This document shows positions 21,830 through 23,073 of a stretch of DNA of 23,073 nt, in pieces. Numbering within the stretch: the first letter of the stretch is position 1; each line of letters opens with the position of its first letter. The notes below the pieces were generated by a model. It saw only the letters and a program-made list of their open reading frames with translations, had not been told where the DNA came from and searched no databases. Both the position numbers and the translations under genes were made by a program. The stretch is from an uncultured Erysipelotrichaceae bacterium (GTDB taxonomy: Bacteria; Bacillota_I; Bacilli_A; RF39; UBA660), in assembly GCA_902783345.1 (NCBI GenBank), contig CACZQI010000071.1:1-23073 (forward strand), in the 5' to 3' direction.

Positions 21830-23073
21830 ATGTTCCATTATAATATTTTAAAAAGAATGAAAATAGTATATCTATTAGTAATATTAGTTTTTATAGCAAT
21901 AATTACTAGAGTTTTTTATTTGCAAGTATTTAAAACAAATGACTTATCTAAACTTGCTAATAGTTTATGGGCAAGAAACTTACCACTACTTGCTGATCGT
22001 GGGAAAATAACTGATCGTAATGGGGTAGTACTTGCTGATAATATTACTACAACATCTTTAGTAGTAGTGCCAGTACAAATTAAAAATAAAGAAGAAGTTG
22101 CTAAAAATATTGCTGAAATATTAAAAACAGATTATTTAAATATTTATTCTCATTTAACAAAACATACATCAATTGAAAGAATCCATCCAGAAGGAAGAGG
22201 TCTTTCTTATGATATTGCTGAAAAAATTAGTAATTTAAATTATGATGGGGTTTATTTACTTAAAGAAAGTAAGAGATATTACCCTTATAAAGAAGTTTTA
22301 TCCCATGTACTTGGGTATGTTGGTATAGATAATCAAGGTTTATCAGGGATTGAACTTGAATATGATAAATATTTAAAAGGAACAGATGGAGGAGTTAAAT
22401 ATTATTCTGATGGTAAGGGTAACCGACTTAAATTAAGTGAGGTTTATGATGAACCAGTAAGTGGTAATAATATATCCTTAACAATAGATATTAATATACA
22501 GTTAGCAGCCGAAAGAGAACTAAATAACATCGTGCAAAAGTATGACCCGGAAAAAGCTTTAATTTTGGTTATGGATCCAAATACTGCTGAAGTTATTGCA
22601 ATGAGTTCAAGGCCTAATTTTGATTCAAATAATTATAAGAATTATGATATTGAAACTATAAATCGTAATTTACCAATATGGGCGACATATGAACCAGGGT
22701 CAACATTTAAAATTATTACGCTTGCTTCAGCAATTAATGAAGGAAAAGTTAATTTATTTGAAGATACTTTTTATGATAAAGGCTCAATTCAGGTAGAAAA
22801 TGCTAGAATAAAATGTTGGAAACATGGTGGTCATGGAGCTGAAACCTTTTTACAAGTTGTAGAAAATTCATGTAACCCTGGTTTTGTAGTTTTAGGACAG
22901 CGCCTTGGAACTGAGACTTTATATAATTATTTACAAAACTTTGGTTTTGGTAAAAAAACGGGTATTGATTTAAATGGGGAATCAACAGGTATTATGTTTA
23001 AATTAGAAAATATGGGACCGGTTGAAACAGCAACAACGGCTTTTGGGCAAGGAATAAGTGTAACACCTATCCA
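21830..23073 (+). CDS. Class B penicillin-binding protein (PBP2/FtsI/SpoVD-type), N-terminal part
   Basis: A peptidoglycan transpeptidase, cut by the right edge after about 414 residues. The start ATG at 21830 follows GGTGA. The order is: a short cytoplasmic tail, a membrane helix (about 12-30), the class B pedestal domain beginning ARNLPLLADRGKITDRNG, then HVLGYVG and GIELEYDKYLKG, then the transpeptidase domain. The catalytic SxxK is S291-T-F-K in YEPGSTFK and the SxN motif is S347-C-N in VENSCNPGF. The KTG motif expected further on lies outside the window; the earlier GKKTGID is a different conserved element. The SCN form and ENSCNP context favour the SpoVD/PBP2B group. It is separated from the preceding operon by a terminator; I see no good promoter in the 30 bases between. 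Confidence 0.93.
   Translation, partial: MFHYNILKRMKIVYLLVILVFIAIITRVFYLQVFKTNDLSKLANSLWARNLPLLADRGKITDRNGVVLADNITTTSLVVVPVQIKNKEEVAKNIAEILKTDYLNIYSHLTKHTSIERIHPEGRGLSYDIAEKISNLNYDGVYLLKESKRYYPYKEVLSHVLGYVGIDNQGLSGIELEYDKYLKGTDGGVKYYSDGKGNRLKLSEVYDEPVSGNNISLTIDINIQLAAERELNNIVQKYDPEKALILVMDPNTAEVIAMSSRPNFDSNNYKNYDIETINRNLPIWATYEPGSTFKIITLASAINEGKVNLFEDTFYDKGSIQVENARIKCWKHGGHGAETFLQVVENSCNPGFVVLGQRLGTETLYNYLQNFGFGKKTGIDLNGESTGIMFKLENMGPVETATTAFGQGISVTPI

Noticed and set aside
22948..22980. KTG motif of the penicillin-binding protein in GKKTGID
   Set aside because: This element precedes the active-site KTG(T/S) in class B proteins; the real one lies after TPIQ, beyond the window.
1..23073. Mycoplasma genetic code (TGA = Trp) suggested by low GC
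   Set aside because: TGA closes dinD, stp and the 374-aa gene at family-typical or operon-consistent ends, and Trp residues in conserved motifs are TGG.
1..23073. tRNA or rRNA genes, insertion sequences, prophage
   Set aside because: I found no cloverleaf or rRNA segments, no transposase and no phage structural genes; dinD alone does not make a prophage.

Overview
The window is a strongly AT-rich stretch of a low-GC Firmicutes-type (Bacillota) chromosome. The gene content is typical of that phylum: an rlmN-stp-prkC-rsgA-rpe block, an LTA-synthase-like sulfatase, a CDP-alcohol phosphatidyltransferase, an AI-2E family permease and a class B penicillin-binding protein. TGA is used as a stop (for example dinD and stp) and Trp is TGG, so this is not the Mycoplasma code. 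My inference, not provable from the sequence alone, is an uncultured gut Bacilli / Mollicutes-related lineage.

Layout. (1) 1-431 (minus) is the N-terminal part of an SPFH/stomatin-like protein. (2) 575-2177 (plus) holds three small unrecognised membrane proteins, closed by a terminator. (3) 2328-4290 is a phosphatidyltransferase and PerM-like permease pair, closed by a terminator. (4) 4433-5251 is dinD, an isolated gene with its own promoter and terminator. (5) 5307-10248 is the compact translation/signalling block: RlmN, PP2C phosphatase, PASTA kinase, RsgA and Rpe, with genes touching or overlapping. (6) It converges on 10261-13306 (minus): an HD-domain dNTP hydrolase behind an LTA-synthase-like protein. 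(7) 13430-14767 (plus), divergent from the sulfatase, is an O-antigen-ligase-like polytopic protein. (8) 14949-17429 (minus) is a nitrate/sulfonate/taurine-type ABC importer (permease, ATPase, binding protein). (9) 17430-17976 has no protein gene; it contains a well-formed promoter, a run of strong inverted repeats and a terminator, which together look like a ~350-nt structured RNA. (10) 17977-21776 is a three-gene operon of two unrecognised proteins and a single-pass membrane protein with a long extracellular array of Asp-rich calcium-binding-type repeats carrying paired cysteines. (11) 21830 to the right edge is a PBP2/SpoVD-type transpeptidase, cut by the window.

How it fits together. Much of the window concerns the cell envelope: phospholipid head-group chemistry, lipoteichoic-acid-type polymer synthesis, glycan ligation, peptidoglycan cross-linking, and a PASTA kinase/phosphatase pair that in Firmicutes senses cell-wall fragments. 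The two parts that resist family assignment and deserve a second look are the structured RNA candidate at about 17565-17915 and the adjacent Asp-repeat membrane protein operon. They are also joined by a 10-bp inverted complementarity between the RNA and the operon leader.
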